Under the pieces are notes generated by a model that ran no database searches, was not told where the DNA came from, and saw only the letters and a program-made list of their open reading frames with translations. DNA of 64,000 nt from Paenibacillus massiliensis subsp. panacisoli DSM 21345 (lineage in GTDB: Bacteria; Bacillota; Bacilli; Paenibacillales; Paenibacillaceae). The stretch is taken from assembly GCF_000426545.1 (NCBI RefSeq), contig NZ_AUFO01000020.1, positions 1 to 64,000 of the forward strand, given 5' to 3'. Both the position numbers and the translations under genes were made by a program. Positions 36,364 to 46,114 of this stretch are shown one piece after another (within the stretch, counting starts at the first letter, position 1; each line of letters begins with the position of its first letter).

Positions 36364-38206
36364 GAACGAACATGCCGTCGACAGCCAGCCTACGAAAATG
36401 AAGCAAAATGGCTCCACAGGAAAAGCGCCTGCCATGGGGAACGGAAACGGAGCTAAAGTAAATAATTTCAAAAAAGCCATCGGTCAGCTCACAGCCTACA
36501 GCAAAGCTTATGTTCCTATGATTATACTTGCTATGGTCCTGGCTCTAGTCGGCTCAGCCTTTAATGTCATTGGTCCGGATAAGCTTAGCGATGTCACGAA
36601 CCTCATACAAGAAGGGATAGCTACCCGTGTTGACATCGATGCTGTTCAGCAAATTATGCTTGTCTTGGTTATGTTGTACGGACTTGCTCTGATATTTAAC
36701 TATGTGCAAGGCTTTATTACGGCTACCATCGCACAACGGATCAGCAAGAAGATGCGAGCTGAGCTGTCCCGGAAAATTAATCGTATTCCCTTGAAGTATT
36801 TCGATGGAACGAGCCATGGTAATGTACTAAGCCGCGTAACGAACGATGTCGATACGATCGGCCAGACGCTGAATAATAGTCTGGGTACGCTGGTCAGCGC
36901 GCTCGCAACCTTCGTGGGTGCGCTCGTAATGATGCTGTACACGAACTGGATTATGACCGTGACTGGCATTTTAGCGACACTGCTCGGGTTTGCTCTGATG
37001 AGCCTGATTATGAAGCATTCACAAAAATACTTTGTAGCACAGCAAGCAGAGCTGGGTCAGATCAATGGTCACATTGAGGAGACGTATACTGGCCACAATG
37101 TAGTCAAGGTATACAATGGAGAGCCAGCTGCGAAGGAAGCTTTTCACGATATTAACAGTCGTTTGTATACGAATGCATGGAAGTCCCAGTTTATGTCCGG
37201 GCTCATGATGCCTGTCATGATGTTCATTGGTAACTTTGGCTATGTCGCTGTCTGTGTCGTGGGAGCTGTACTGGTTAATCAGCAAGTAATCACGCTAGGG
37301 ACTATTGTAGCCTTCATGGTATATATTCGTCTTTTCACCCAGCCTTTGTCACAGCTAGCACAAGCAGCTACCAACCTGCAATCAGCTGCTGCTGCGAGTG
37401 AACGCGTCTTTGAATTCCTTGGAGAAGAAGAGCTGGCTGATGAGCGTGACAAGACATTGAGACTGGATACCGTCAAAGGAGACGTCGAATTCGAGCATGT
37501 GCGTTTTGGCTATAATGCAGACCGGATGATTATTAAGGATTTCTCCATGAAGGCCGAGGCGGGTCAAAAAATTGCCATCGTCGGCCCGACAGGTGCCGGC
37601 AAGACGACCCTTGTGAATCTGCTCATGCGTTTCTATGAGCTGAATGGTGGGGAGATCTACATTGACGGAACACCAATCAGCCAATTGACACGCGACAATA
37701 TCCATCAATTATTCTGCATGGTGCTGCAGGATACGTGGCTATTCGAAGGGACCATTCGAGATAATATTATTTTTTCCAAAGTGAACGTCACCGATGAACA
37801 GGTCGAAGCCGCTTCTAGAGCAGTAGGACTGCATAGCTTCATTAAGACGTTGCCACAAGGCTATGATACGGTACTGGATGATAAAGCCACGCTGTCAGCT
37901 GGACAGAAGCAATTGATTACGATCGCCAGAGCTATGATCGAGGATGCACCTATGCTTATTCTGGATGAGGCAACCAGCTCGGTCGATACACGTACCGAAT
38001 TGTTGATTCAACAAGCGATGGATCAGCTCACTATTGGCAAGACTTCCTTTGTCATTGCTCACCGCCTGTCTACGATCAAGAATGCCGATGTGATTCTCGT
38101 TATGAAGGATGGGGACATTATTGAGATGGGGAACCATGTGGAGCTGCTGGAGAAGGGCGGATTTTATGCCGATCTGTACAATAGCCAATTTGAGCAAGCA
38201 TCTTGA
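36356..38206 (+). CDS. ABC exporter half-transporter, catalytic subunit
   Basis: A 616-residue partner: a charged cytoplasmic lead (residues 1-35), six helices, then an ATPase with Walker A GPTGAGKTT, signature LSAGQKQL and Walker B MLILDEATSSVD containing the catalytic Glu. The signature LSAGQ differs from the usual LSGGQ, which is common in this subunit of heterodimers. ATG 36356 lies 8 bp inside the previous gene, so translation is coupled. Likely function is drug or lipid export from the membrane. Confidence 0.92.
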   Translation: MDKNEHAVDSQPTKMKQNGSTGKAPAMGNGNGAKVNNFKKAIGQLTAYSKAYVPMIILAMVLALVGSAFNVIGPDKLSDVTNLIQEGIATRVDIDAVQQIMLVLVMLYGLALIFNYVQGFITATIAQRISKKMRAELSRKINRIPLKYFDGTSHGNVLSRVTNDVDTIGQTLNNSLGTLVSALATFVGALVMMLYTNWIMTVTGILATLLGFALMSLIMKHSQKYFVAQQAELGQINGHIEETYTGHNVVKVYNGEPAAKEAFHDINSRLYTNAWKSQFMSGLMMPVMMFIGNFGYVAVCVVGAVLVNQQVITLGTIVAFMVYIRLFTQPLSQLAQAATNLQSAAAASERVFEFLGEEELADERDKTLRLDTVKGDVEFEHVRFGYNADRMIIKDFSMKAEAGQKIAIVGPTGAGKTTLVNLLMRFYELNGGEIYIDGTPISQLTRDNIHQLFCMVLQDTWLFEGTIRDNIIFSKVNVTDEQVEAASRAVGLHSFIKTLPQGYDTVLDDKATLSAGQKQLITIARAMIEDAPMLILDEATSSVDTRTELLIQQAMDQLTIGKTSFVIAHRLSTIKNADVILVMKDGDIIEMGNHVELLEKGGFYADLYNSQFEQAS

Positions 38207-38270
38207 GGTGGTACAAAAGCAAGCATCCTGAAGTAATGTAAGCCCCTATTTCTCATAAGCACTGCTATAC

Positions 38271-38309
38271 AAGACATGTCTGGAGATGATCCTGGACATG
38301 TCTTTTTTA
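38271..38309 (+). terminator. Rho-independent terminator after the ABC exporter operon
   Basis: Stem AAGACATGTC/GACATGTCTT is followed by a run of T (38301-38309). Confidence 0.85.
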
Positions 38310-38376
38310 TTTCACATCGAATCTTCTTGACCAGCAAGTTAGACTCAGATCAATAAGGGGAATCCAGTATCCCGCG

Positions 38377-38598
38377 TCACTCCATTTCCCATTCTGGACT
38401 CCAGACGACGTCCAACAAATGTCCAGCTGGATCTTGAAAATACCCAGAATTTATGCGCTTGATTGTAAAAAACGGACAGAGGGCATAGGAAATGTCACGT
38501 AAATCTAGTATGCTTTGCTGGATAGTGTGTGTATACAGAACTTCATATGATCCTGCTACTAGTACATAGGTGTTCCTATACAAAATTTGAATTGTCAC
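38377..38598 (-). pseudogene. Fragment ending like a glyoxalase/VOC protein
   Basis: A 73-codon frame whose last 20 residues (SGYFQDPAGHLLDVVWSP) match the closing strand of VOC-family proteins ('YSGYFxDPDGHLWEVVWNP'). The front half does not look like this family and there is no sensible ribosome site. It is probably the remnant of a glyoxalase-type gene. It lies between the ABC terminator and the SGNH esterase. Confidence 0.5.
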
Positions 38599-38617
38599 TT
38601 TGAAGGAGTGGACTTGA

Positions 38618-39367
38618 ATGCAGACAGATATGGATCTGGTGCTCTTTGCTGGACAAAGTAATATGGCAGGGCGGGGCTCTAGTAAGGATGCTCCAGCAGT
38701 GGAAGAGGGAGGAGGCTATGAGTTTCGGGCCATTAGTGATCCTACCGTGCTGCATCCCATTGCTGAACCGTTTGGCGTGAATGAGAACAAGCCGGGTGGA
38801 ATCAACGAGGAAGGGATGAAGACAGGCTCATTGGTCAGTGCGCTGGTTAAGGCTTATCATGAGCGGGCAGGGCGAATCATAGTTGGTGTGTCCGCTTCCA
38901 AGGGGGGGACGGAGATCAGCGAGTGGCAAAAGGATGGCATATTATTACCCGACGCCATTGAGCGCTTCAGGACAGCGGAAGCCTGGTTAACTGACAACGG
39001 CTACAGCATTGGCCATCGCTGGATGGTCTGGTGCCAAGGGGAAACAGATGGAGATCGGGGCACGAGCAAGACGGATTATAAAATAAAGCTGGCCTCACTA
39101 CTCAGTGAGATACAAGCCGCTGGAATCGAGCATACTTTTCTAATTCGAATCGGGAATCACCGTGATGATCGTGAGCGTTATGTAGGGATCATGGAAGCAC
39201 AGACGGAGTTCTGTAAGACAGAACCACAGATTACACTAATTGCTACCGCATTCGATCAAATGGCAAGCGAAGGTCTCATGCACGATGAGTTTCATTACAC
39301 TCAGGCCGGTTATAACAAATGCGGTACACAGGCAGGGAGCAATCTGGCTGACTGGCAAATGAACTAA
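38618..39367 (+). CDS. SGNH-type carbohydrate esterase (sialate O-acetylesterase-like)
   Basis: A 249-residue cytoplasmic esterase. Block I is LFAGQSNMAGRG with nucleophile Ser14, and block V gives Asp223 and His226 (MHDEFHYTQAGY), the D-x-x-H pair; WCQGETDGD is the Gly/Asn oxyanion block. This is the family of plant-polysaccharide acetyl esterases (PF03629-like). Convergent with a GH105 gene, its role is probably removal of acetyl groups from pectic oligosaccharides. ATG 38618 follows GAAGGAGTG. Confidence 0.88.
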   Translation: MQTDMDLVLFAGQSNMAGRGSSKDAPAVEEGGGYEFRAISDPTVLHPIAEPFGVNENKPGGINEEGMKTGSLVSALVKAYHERAGRIIVGVSASKGGTEISEWQKDGILLPDAIERFRTAEAWLTDNGYSIGHRWMVWCQGETDGDRGTSKTDYKIKLASLLSEIQAAGIEHTFLIRIGNHRDDRERYVGIMEAQTEFCKTEPQITLIATAFDQMASEGLMHDEFHYTQAGYNKCGTQAGSNLADWQMN

Positions 39368-39368
39368 A

Positions 39369-39395
39369 GGCAGTTGATCCTCATGATCAACTGCC
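39369..39395. repeat. 11-bp perfect hairpin between convergent genes
   Basis: GGCAGTTGATC/GATCAACTGCC with a 5-nt loop, between the stops of the esterase and the GH105 gene. No T-run follows on the + strand. It may serve as a bidirectional transcript end. Confidence 0.7.
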
Positions 39396-39403
39396 TCCGA
39401 ACA

Positions 39404-40555
39404 TCAAGACACAGGCTGCTTTGAAAGCTGCTCTGCAAGGCTCATTTCAGCACACATGAGAATGAAGGCGCCTGCTCCATGCAGATCATTCTCGCTCGTA
39501 GGCCGGGCAATATAGTGAGCGTAGTCGCCAATCCCTGTACCGATGCAGATATGTCCGATCACGACATGACCCTGGTCATCGAAGTTAAGGGTATTAATTA
39601 CGCCTTGGTAGCCTTTCCAGGCATACTTCAGGTATTCGGCATCCAGATAGCCCAGACGAACTGCTTTGGCGATGGCATGAACGAACAGGGCTGTACAGGA
39701 GCTTTCAAGCCAATTATCCGCTCTATCACCCTTGTCGATGACCTGGTACCATAGCCCTGACTCAGCATCCTGATATCGTGTCAGACTGATGAGCAGATCC
39801 TGCAGGATGGCTGTCAGCTTGGCTTTATCCTTGTGATCCTCAGGCAGATGCTCGAACATTTCAAGTAGAGCAACAGGATACCACCCAATCGCGCGTCCCC
39901 AGAACTCTGGAGCGAGACCAGTCACGGGATCAGCCCATTTGGCGGCCTTGGTCTCATCCCAGCCGTGGTAGAGCAAGCCCGTATTCGGATCTTTGGTATG
40001 CTCAGCCATCAGAAGGGCTTGGTAGGTCATGAGATCAAAATATTCACTAGCCCCGAAGGTTTCACCGAATTGGACAGCGATCGGTCCAGCCATATATAGA
40101 CCATCCAGCCACATTTGATTTGGGTAATGCTCCTTGTGCCAGAAGCCTCCTGACGGATTGGTTTTCCATGATTTCAATAGAGGGACAAGCTCGAACAGGG
40201 CTTTCTTATAGCGCTCATCACCTGTCTGCTCATACAGGTTGAACAGCAATACCCCCGGCTGTATATCATCCAATTCGGTAGACTTATACAGCTTGATGCT
40301 TCCATCTTCCTGCACCTGACTATCTACCCAGCGTTTGATATAGGTGTAGTACTCATCCTTGCCGTTAATCTTCCAGCATTTTTCCATGCCAGATAAAAAA
40401 ACGCCCTGATGATAATGGAACCGATCTGGCGGAAGTAATTCCGGCTCAAATTTGGCCATAAGTGCCTCACAGGCCTTCTCGGCCCATTGGATCGGGGTAA
40501 AGGTTGATTGTACATTTGTGGTCTGGTTGGATTCGGATGTGTTCACCGCATTCAT
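39404..40555 (-). CDS. GH105 family hydrolase (YteR-like)
   Basis: A 380-residue cytoplasmic unsaturated-rhamnogalacturonyl hydrolase: GGFWHKEHYPNQMWLDGLYM (catalytic Asp), LLYHGWDET, FWGRAIGWYPVALLEMFEHLP, and the late GIGDYAHYIARP substrate-binding loop. This is the same branch as the enzyme at 26557. Note the start: AGGAGGA directly abuts ATG 40555 (spacing 0-1), while GTG 40546 lies 10 nt after it and gives a better fit. It is divergent from an AraC-type gene that may activate it. Confidence 0.9.
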   Translation of the reverse strand: MNAVNTSESNQTTNVQSTFTPIQWAEKACEALMAKFEPELLPPDRFHYHQGVFLSGMEKCWKINGKDEYYTYIKRWVDSQVQEDGSIKLYKSTELDDIQPGVLLFNLYEQTGDERYKKALFELVPLLKSWKTNPSGGFWHKEHYPNQMWLDGLYMAGPIAVQFGETFGASEYFDLMTYQALLMAEHTKDPNTGLLYHGWDETKAAKWADPVTGLAPEFWGRAIGWYPVALLEMFEHLPEDHKDKAKLTAILQDLLISLTRYQDAESGLWYQVIDKGDRADNWLESSCTALFVHAIAKAVRLGYLDAEYLKYAWKGYQGVINTLNFDDQGHVVIGHICIGTGIGDYAHYIARPTSENDLHGAGAFILMCAEMSLAEQLSKQPVS

Positions 40556-40687
40556 TCCTCCTAATTATGTTCTGCTCCTAACGTAGCACAATAATATGTA
40601 CGGTTTATGCGATAATAAGCAATTTCTTCTTATATCTTGCAGTAATGAAGCTGTGGACTACAATAAAAAGGGAGAGGAGGACGCAAC

Positions 40688-41524
40688 ATGAATGAGTTAT
40701 ATTATGACAATGCGGAGGGGACCTTCTCCGTATCCTACCGGAAGATGATGAGCCATCATATGCCAGCCAATCATTTTCACAGTACATACGAGATCTTCTT
40801 TTTATTATCAGGCAAGCGGGAATTCTTCATTAAGGATCGCACATGGGTCATCCATGAAGGGGATATCGTTATTATTCCTCCGAACACGCTGCACCGTACC
40901 ACCAATGCGGCCATTATGCCCACTCATGAGCGGCTTGTCGTGAATATACATGAACGCCTCATCCGATCGATGGATGATCCTCAAGCTGTGCTGCAGCCCT
41001 TATTTGAGAGGGAATACATCATTGTAAAAAGTCCTCCACACCTACGCACATCTATGGAAGCGCTGGCATTTGGAGTAGCACAAGAAATCCATGATCAAAA
41101 CCCCGGCTTTGAGATGTACGCACAGACGCTGGCTCTGCAGCTCCTTATTATGTGCTGCCGTAATAGCAATCAGGTCAGCATGGAGCCAGTCGAATCGACG
41201 AGCCCCATGCTGGAGCGAATGTCCGAAGTCGTCCGCTATATCAACGAGCATTACATGCAGCGAATGTCATTGGATTCACTGTCGGATACCTTTTTTATCA
41301 GTCCATATTATCTGAGTCGCTTCTTCAAGGAAGCAACCGGGTTCACATTCGTGGAATACTTGAACAGCGTTCGAGTGAAGGAGGCGAAGAAGCTGCTGGA
41401 GCAGACCACGCTAAAGGTTAATCTGATCGCCAAAAAGGTAGGGTTCGGCAGTGTGACTCATTTTGGAAGAGTGTTCAGGATGGTAACGGGCCATCCTCCG
41501 TTATATTTTCGCAAGAGAAGGTAG
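40688..41524 (+). CDS. AraC-family transcriptional regulator with cupin sensor
   Basis: A 278-residue regulator. Residues 15-85 are an N-terminal cupin (HMPANHFHSTYEIFFLLSGKREFF) and residues 180-278 the double HTH (LDSLSDTFFISPYYLSRFFKEATGFTFVEYLNSVRV and VNLIAKKVGFGSVTHFGRVFRMVTGHPPLYFR). It probably senses a sugar from rhamnogalacturonan and activates the divergent GH105 gene 130 bp away. ATG 40688 follows GGAGAGGAGG. Confidence 0.92.
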   Translation: MNELYYDNAEGTFSVSYRKMMSHHMPANHFHSTYEIFFLLSGKREFFIKDRTWVIHEGDIVIIPPNTLHRTTNAAIMPTHERLVVNIHERLIRSMDDPQAVLQPLFEREYIIVKSPPHLRTSMEALAFGVAQEIHDQNPGFEMYAQTLALQLLIMCCRNSNQVSMEPVESTSPMLERMSEVVRYINEHYMQRMSLDSLSDTFFISPYYLSRFFKEATGFTFVEYLNSVRVKEAKKLLEQTTLKVNLIAKKVGFGSVTHFGRVFRMVTGHPPLYFRKRR

Positions 41525-41551
41525 ATGACGGCCAAACTAGTGCTAAGCCCA

Positions 41552-41929
41552 CTACGGCTTGTCTATGTGAAAGATCCCAATCTCATTGTAATGGGCGAGC
41601 TTATAGTCGACCGTGGCAAGGCTGCGATGCAGCAGGTCCATCTGCTTCAAGATATGCTCTCTATGTTGCGCCAGTAGTTCTCGCCTTTGCTCACTGCTGG
41701 AGGAACCCTGTATGCAGAGCATCATGAATGCTTTGATATCATCAAGTGACATGCCGCTGTCTCTGAGACAGCACACTAGCTCCAGCCAGGAAATATCGGT
41801 CTCCGAATACTTGCGTGTACCATAATCTGTCTTCTTCAGCATAGGCATTAGACCCATCTTGTCATAATAGCGCAAGGTAGACGGCGGTAATTGAGTACGT
41901 TCGGCAACTTCCTTGATGGATAGCTCCAC
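41552..41929 (-). CDS. MerR-family transcriptional regulator
   Basis: A 125-residue regulator. Residues 1-70 are the MerR winged helix (SIKEVAERTQLPPSTLRYYDKMGLMPMLKKTDYGTRKYSETDISWLELVCCLRDSGMSL), followed by the dimer helix. It is divergent from an aldo-keto reductase, which it likely controls through a dyad between -35 and -10. Cys residues in the HTH-adjacent helix (CCLRD) could respond to electrophiles, as in AdhR-type proteins; this is inference. ATG 41929 follows TGTGGAGC. Confidence 0.9.
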   Translation of the reverse strand: MELSIKEVAERTQLPPSTLRYYDKMGLMPMLKKTDYGTRKYSETDISWLELVCCLRDSGMSLDDIKAFMMLCIQGSSSSEQRRELLAQHREHILKQMDLLHRSLATVDYKLAHYNEIGIFHIDKP

Positions 41930-41963
41930 AGCAATCTTCCTCCCCCAAAATCAATGATTGGAC

Positions 41964-41991
41964 TTGACTTAAACCCAAGTTTAACTATTAT
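41964..41991 (+). promoter_or_regulatory. MerR-type promoter and operator ahead of the aldo-keto reductase
   Basis: A -35-like TTGACT (41964) and -10-like TATTAT (41986) flank the dyad TTAAAC-CCAA-GTTTAA (41969-41984). The arrangement with the dyad inside the promoter spacer is that expected for MerR activators. The spacing (16 bp) is my reading from the sequence and only approximate. Confidence 0.6.
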
Positions 41992-42062
41992 TCTAGGTTT
42001 GATCAATAGAGCGCTTCCAATTATGGATAGCTGAAATATCATCAAATGAAGGAGTGAGTGTG

Positions 42063-43034
42063 TTGAAGTACAGAAGACTGGGCAGAAGCGGGTTAAAAGT
42101 AAGCGAAATCGGGCTGGGCAGCTGGCTCACCTATGGATCGGCTACCTCAGAGCAAGCCGCACGGGCCTGTATTGAGAAAGCCTATGAGTTGGGTATCAAC
42201 CTGTTCGATACGTCCAATTCCTATCCTGGAGCAGAGGAGGTCGTCGGCCATGCCTTAAGAGCGTATTCCAGAAGTCGTTATGTACTGGCTACCAAGGTAT
42301 TCTTCCCTCAAGGTGAGGGGCCGAATGAGCGGGGCCTATCGCGCAAGCACATTATGGAGCAATGCGAAGCCAGCTTGAAGCGATTAGGGACCGATTATAT
42401 TGACTTGTATCAGTGCCACCGATTTGACAACGACACGCCTATGGATGAGACACTGCGAGCGCTTGATGACCTGCAGACACAAGGGAAAATATTGTACGCA
42501 GGAGTTAGCGAATGGACGGCAGAGCAAATCGCCAAGGCATCGGACATCCGCACCCGACTGAATATGCGTCCGCTAATCTCCAATCAGCCGATCTACAACA
42601 TGTTCGAACGATACATTGAGAAGGACAGCATCATTGAGCAATGTGAGAAGGATGGGCTGGGACTGATTGTATTCTCGCCACTTGCTCAAGGAATTCTCAC
42701 GGGTAAGTATACACCCGGAGGACAGATTCCTGCAGGCAGCAGGGCCGCGAATAATCAGACCAATGGGGTCATTAACAGCTATTTGCGAGAAGATGTACTT
42801 GAGTGCACCGTTGCGCTTTCGCAATTGGCGGCTGAGGTCGGCTGCTCGCTCTCTCAATTTGCCTTGGCATGGGTACTGCGTCAGTCTGTTGTAAGCTCAG
42901 CCATTATTGGCTCCAGTCGACCTGAGCAGATTGAAGAGAACATTAAAGCGATCGAGCTGGAGCTGACTTCTGATATCCTGGCAAGGACAGATAGTATTTT
43001 ATCCAGCATCAGTCATTTCGCACCTATGAGATAA
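42063..43034 (+). CDS. Aldo-keto reductase
   Basis: A 323-residue NAD(P)H-dependent reductase of the TIM-barrel AKR family, KCNAB/YccK-like branch. Catalytic residues: Asp and Tyr in LFDTSNSYPGAEE, Lys in LATKVFF, and His in YQCHRFD. The C-terminal cofactor-binding stretch AIIGSSRPEQIEENI is conserved. Likely role is detoxification of carbonyl compounds. TTG 42063 gives the usual start (KYRRLGRSGLKVSEIGLG), 8 nt after AAGGAG; GTG 42054 overlaps the ribosome site. A terminator follows. Confidence 0.88.
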   Translation: MKYRRLGRSGLKVSEIGLGSWLTYGSATSEQAARACIEKAYELGINLFDTSNSYPGAEEVVGHALRAYSRSRYVLATKVFFPQGEGPNERGLSRKHIMEQCEASLKRLGTDYIDLYQCHRFDNDTPMDETLRALDDLQTQGKILYAGVSEWTAEQIAKASDIRTRLNMRPLISNQPIYNMFERYIEKDSIIEQCEKDGLGLIVFSPLAQGILTGKYTPGGQIPAGSRAANNQTNGVINSYLREDVLECTVALSQLAAEVGCSLSQFALAWVLRQSVVSSAIIGSSRPEQIEENIKAIELELTSDILARTDSILSSISHFAPMR

Positions 43035-44883
<1,849 letters not shown>

Positions 44884-45035
44884 TACGATTTCTCCTTACT
44901 TGCCATGTATGCTTTAGATTATATAGCAGCTGGCAGGTAGCATTCAAATCTATATAGATCATAAATGATTGAAAATGCGCAGTTTTTAGACGAATCTGCT
45001 TAGATTAGCTTATTTTAACGAGTTACACTTATGGA

Positions 45036-45049
45036 AGAAAGCGCTTTAT
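45036..45049 (+). promoter_or_regulatory. cre site (CcpA) ahead of the GH105-GH112 operon
   Basis: AGAAAGCGCTTTAT contains the perfect palindrome AAAGCGCTTT. It matches the catabolite-responsive element consensus TGWAANCGNTNWCA except at the first two and last two positions. It lies about 27-40 bp before the GH105 start, where CcpA binding would block transcription when preferred sugars are present. Confidence 0.7.
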
Positions 45050-45075
45050 AATGATGCTGTGAGGAGAGATCAGGT

Positions 45076-46113
45076 ATGGGACTGAGTATCGAATATGATA
45101 AGGGGCACATTCTGAAGGTCATTGATCAGGTTGTGGATAAGACGTTGTCTATGGATCTGACATGGGACTGGCCCTGTGGAGTAGCCTATTATGGGGTATC
45201 GAGAGCCTATCAAATCACTGGCAATGAGTCATATCTGGAGCGATTGAAGCAATTCGCGGATGAATATATTGAGAACGGTCTGCCCGATTGGACGGTAAAT
45301 ACCTGTGCGATGGGACATATGCTCCTGACGCTATACGAGGAGACTGGCGAGCAGATCTATTGGGATATCGTAATGCAGAAGATTAATTACATCCAGAACG
45401 ATGCCTTGCGTTTTGCAGATCGGGTGCTACAGCATACTGTGTCTGCGAACAATGATTTTCCAGAGCAGGCTTGGGCGGACACCCTGTTCATGGCAGCGTT
45501 TTTCTTGCTACGCGTGGGAAGCAAGCTGGGTGACAAGGACATGATTGAGGATGCGTTAAATCAATATTATTGGCATATCAAATACCTTCAGAACCCCACA
45601 ACGGGCCTTTGGTACCATGGGTACAATCATGTCAACCGGGACCATATGTCGGGCATGTACTGGGGAAGAGCTAATGCATGGGGAGCGTATACTATGTCTC
45701 AGGTCAAGAGGCTGCTGAAGGATTGGTACCTGTATCCGCAATGTATGGATGTGGAATGTGCGCTCCGGGATCAATTGGCGGCGCTCAAGACCCTTCAGAC
45801 GGAGAATGGCCTCTGGCGGACTGTACTGGACGATGAGGAGGCTTATGAAGAGACCTCGGCTTCCAGTGGCATTGCAGCTGCCATGATCAATAACGGGAAT
45901 CCGCTGCATGCCAAATACGTGCAAAAGGCGCTTCAAGGCATATTGGGACAGATCAGCGAGGATGGACGTGTACTGGGTGTCTCCGGTGGCACGGCTGTAA
46001 TGAATAATCGAGAAGGCTACCGCAGTATCTCCAAGGATTGGATTCAGGGCTGGGGTCAAGGACTGGCACTGGCATTTCTGTGCGATATGATTCAGGCGAA
46101 AGGGGAGAAATAG
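45076..46113 (+). CDS. GH88/GH105 family hydrolase (YesR-like)
   Basis: A 345-residue cytoplasmic unsaturated-rhamnogalacturonyl hydrolase, closely resembling the enzyme at 10212: TWDWPCGVAYYGVSRAY, NTCAMGHMLLTLYEET, NDFPEQAWADTLFMAAFFLLR and GMYWGRANAWGAYTM. ATG 45076 follows GAGGAGAG. One base separates its stop from the GH112 start, so the two form an operon: the hydrolase trims the unsaturated residue and the phosphorylase may process what remains. A cre site lies just upstream. Confidence 0.9.
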   Translation: MGLSIEYDKGHILKVIDQVVDKTLSMDLTWDWPCGVAYYGVSRAYQITGNESYLERLKQFADEYIENGLPDWTVNTCAMGHMLLTLYEETGEQIYWDIVMQKINYIQNDALRFADRVLQHTVSANNDFPEQAWADTLFMAAFFLLRVGSKLGDKDMIEDALNQYYWHIKYLQNPTTGLWYHGYNHVNRDHMSGMYWGRANAWGAYTMSQVKRLLKDWYLYPQCMDVECALRDQLAALKTLQTENGLWRTVLDDEEAYEETSASSGIAAAMINNGNPLHAKYVQKALQGILGQISEDGRVLGVSGGTAVMNNREGYRSISKDWIQGWGQGLALAFLCDMIQAKGEK

Positions 46114-46114
46114 G

